NCBI GenBank assembly: GCA_035476855.1
Contig: DATILC010000399.1
Span: forward strand, 1-14,666
Origin: Solimonas_A sp035476855
GTDB taxonomy: Bacteria; Pseudomonadota; Gammaproteobacteria; Nevskiales; Nevskiaceae
Direction: 5' to 3'
Length of the DNA: 14,666 bases
Shown: positions 13,381 through 14,666 of the stretch, piece by piece
Position numbering within the stretch: the first letter of the stretch is position 1
Layout of the letters: each line of letters starts with the position of its first letter
Notes under the pieces: generated by a model
Told to the model about the DNA's origin: nothing
What the model saw: the letters and a program-made list of their open reading frames with translations, nothing else
The model's database searches: none
Position numbers and translations under genes: made by a program

Positions 13381-14666
13381 ATGTTGGCTAGATTCTTCAG
13401 GACCTGCGGCAGCATCTTAATCGTTTCAACCCTCGGTTGCGGCGTCGCCGGTGCCGAGCCGCCAGCCGCCGGCAAGCTGCTTGCGGCACCACTGAGCCAG
13501 CCGCCCACCGCCGCGGAAATCGATCCGGCGATGCCGCCGCCGCTGCCCGGCAGCAGCACCCCGCCCGCCATGGTCGTCGGCGCCGCGGCGGCACCCGCAG
13601 CGGCATCGACACAGGCCCCGGGCGACAGCAGCCTGCTGTTCCCGCGCTACGCCTCGCTGCAGCCGCGCATCGCGTTCTGGACCAAGGTCTTCGGCCACTA
13701 CTCCGAGCTGCAGAGCGTGGTGCATTCCTCCGAGTTCCCGGACAAGGTCTACACCGTGCTCGACTTCCGCGGCAACGCGGTGACGATGAACCGCTTCGAA
13801 CTGGCCAAGTGGCGTTCGCGCGAGGAGGACCGGGTCAAGGCGGAGATCGAGGGGCTGCTGAAATCGGTGCATGCCAAGCGTCACCGGCCCGAGGACATGA
13901 CTCTGGAGGAGCGCCGCATCTTCGAGCTGTTCGAGGACAGCGACGACGACGAACGCTTCAAGAAGGCGATGGGCACCACGCGTGCGCAGCGCGGCCTGCA
14001 CGAGCGCACCCAGACCGCGCTGGAGACCTCGGGCAAGTACCTGCCGGAGATGGAGCGTATCTTCCGCGGCTACGGCCTGCCGGTGAAGCTGACGCGCCTG
14101 CCGCTGGTGGAATCGAGCTTCAACGTCGAGGCCTACTCCAAGGTCGGCGCGGCCGGCCTGTGGCAGTTCATGCCCTCGTCGGCAAAGATGTACATGCGGC
14201 TCGACAACCTGGTCGACGATCGCCGCGATCCCTGGACCTCGACCGACGCCGCCGCGCGCCACCTGCGCGACGACTACCGCGTGCTCGGTGCCTGGCCGCT
14301 GGCGCTGACCGCCTACAACCACGGCCGCGGCGGCATTGCGCGCGGCCTGCGTGAGACCGGCAGCGCCGACCTGCCCGGCCTGATCCGCCACTACAAGTCG
14401 AAGAACTTCGGCTTCGCCTCGAAGAACTTCTATGCGGAGTTCCTCGCCGCCGCCGACGTCGAGCGCAACCACCAGAAGCACTTCGGCGAGGTGCAGCGGC
14501 GAGCGCCGGTGGCCTTCGACATCGTCGAGACCCGGCACTACGTGCCCTACGAGACGCTGCAGCGGCTCTGCGGTGCCGACGACGAGGCCTTCCAGAAGCT
14601 CAACCCGGCCTACCGGCCCGAGGTGATCGAGGGCAAGCTCTACGTGCCGCCGGGGCATCTGATCCG
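13381..14666 (+). CDS. mltD: MltD-like lytic murein transglycosylase (3' end cut by window edge)
   Basis: The reading frame stays open from ATG 13381 to the window edge, giving at least 428 residues. A signal sequence (MLARFFRTCGSILIVSTLGCGVAGA) is probably cut after AGA; the STLGC stretch is a poor lipobox, so lipidation is less likely. A Pro/Ala-rich linker runs to about residue 80. An MltD-type N-terminal region (LFPRYASLQPRIAFWTKVF, then KVYTVLDF) is followed by the SLT (GH23) domain: LPLVESSFN with catalytic Glu244, GAAGLWQFMPSSA (259-271) and ALTAYNHGRGGI. It should cleave the glycan strands of peptidoglycan in the periplasm. E. coli MltD ends in LysM repeats; here KLYVPPGHLIR is reached and any LysM lies beyond the edge. 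AGGTGG precedes the start. It is divergent from pip. Confidence 0.88.
   Translation, partial: MLARFFRTCGSILIVSTLGCGVAGAEPPAAGKLLAAPLSQPPTAAEIDPAMPPPLPGSSTPPAMVVGAAAAPAAASTQAPGDSSLLFPRYASLQPRIAFWTKVFGHYSELQSVVHSSEFPDKVYTVLDFRGNAVTMNRFELAKWRSREEDRVKAEIEGLLKSVHAKRHRPEDMTLEERRIFELFEDSDDDERFKKAMGTTRAQRGLHERTQTALETSGKYLPEMERIFRGYGLPVKLTRLPLVESSFNVEAYSKVGAAGLWQFMPSSAKMYMRLDNLVDDRRDPWTSTDAAARHLRDDYRVLGAWPLALTAYNHGRGGIARGLRETGSADLPGLIRHYKSKNFGFASKNFYAEFLAAADVERNHQKHFGEVQRRAPVAFDIVETRHYVPYETLQRLCGADDEAFQKLNPAYRPEVIEGKLYVPPGHLI

Noticed and set aside
13426..14658. A 410-codon minus-strand open frame and a 305-codon plus-strand frame over the transglycosylase.
   Set aside because: The frame starting at 13381 carries the complete SLT catalytic domain with Glu244, so the other two are shadows.

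Overview
The window is GC-rich chromosomal DNA from a Gram-negative bacterium. It encodes a TolC-type outer-membrane channel, a lipoprotein, a murein transglycosylase and a cardiolipin-synthase locus, all of which imply an outer membrane. High GC, codon use, the ybhP/clsB/ybhN gene set and a PHA-synthase-like hydrolase suggest a gammaproteobacterium, perhaps of the Nevskiales/Xanthomonadales type; the lineage is an inference. No rRNA, tRNA, CRISPR array, prophage or transposase gene was seen. Coding density is high, and most of the unusual content lies in short non-coding repeats between genes.

Layout. (1) 1-2156: the E. coli ybhP-clsB-ybhN gene set. ybhP and clsB (cut by the window edge) run leftward with a 4-base overlap, and ybhN runs rightward from a shared upstream region. 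(2) 2199-2301: two inverted extragenic palindromes between convergent genes. (3) 2315-4571: a leftward pair, an alpha/beta hydrolase followed by a PHA-synthase-like hydrolase with a Cys nucleophile; a strong hairpin abuts the ribosome binding site of the second. (4) 4815-9639: a self-contained tripartite efflux locus. A TetR regulator and a TolC channel run leftward, and EmrA-like and EmrB-like genes run rightward, with a candidate operator between them. An inverted repeat lies between tetR and tolC and supplies the regulator's stop codon. (5) 9636-11061: a monohaem cytochrome lipoprotein and an acyl-CoA thioesterase are divergent, with a 291-bp MITE-like element between them; a 57-bp short form of the same element lies just past the thioesterase. 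(6) 11078-13170: an HD-domain phosphohydrolase and a proline iminopeptidase, both leftward. (7) 13381-end: an MltD-like lytic transglycosylase, cut by the window edge.

How the genes work together. The first block concerns phospholipid (cardiolipin) and membrane biology. The efflux block should form one inner-membrane pump, adaptor and outer-membrane channel spanning the envelope, under a local repressor. The remaining genes look like individually regulated housekeeping or accessory functions. The most noteworthy non-coding content is the long and short element pair sharing terminal inverted repeats (10112-10402 and 11005-11061).
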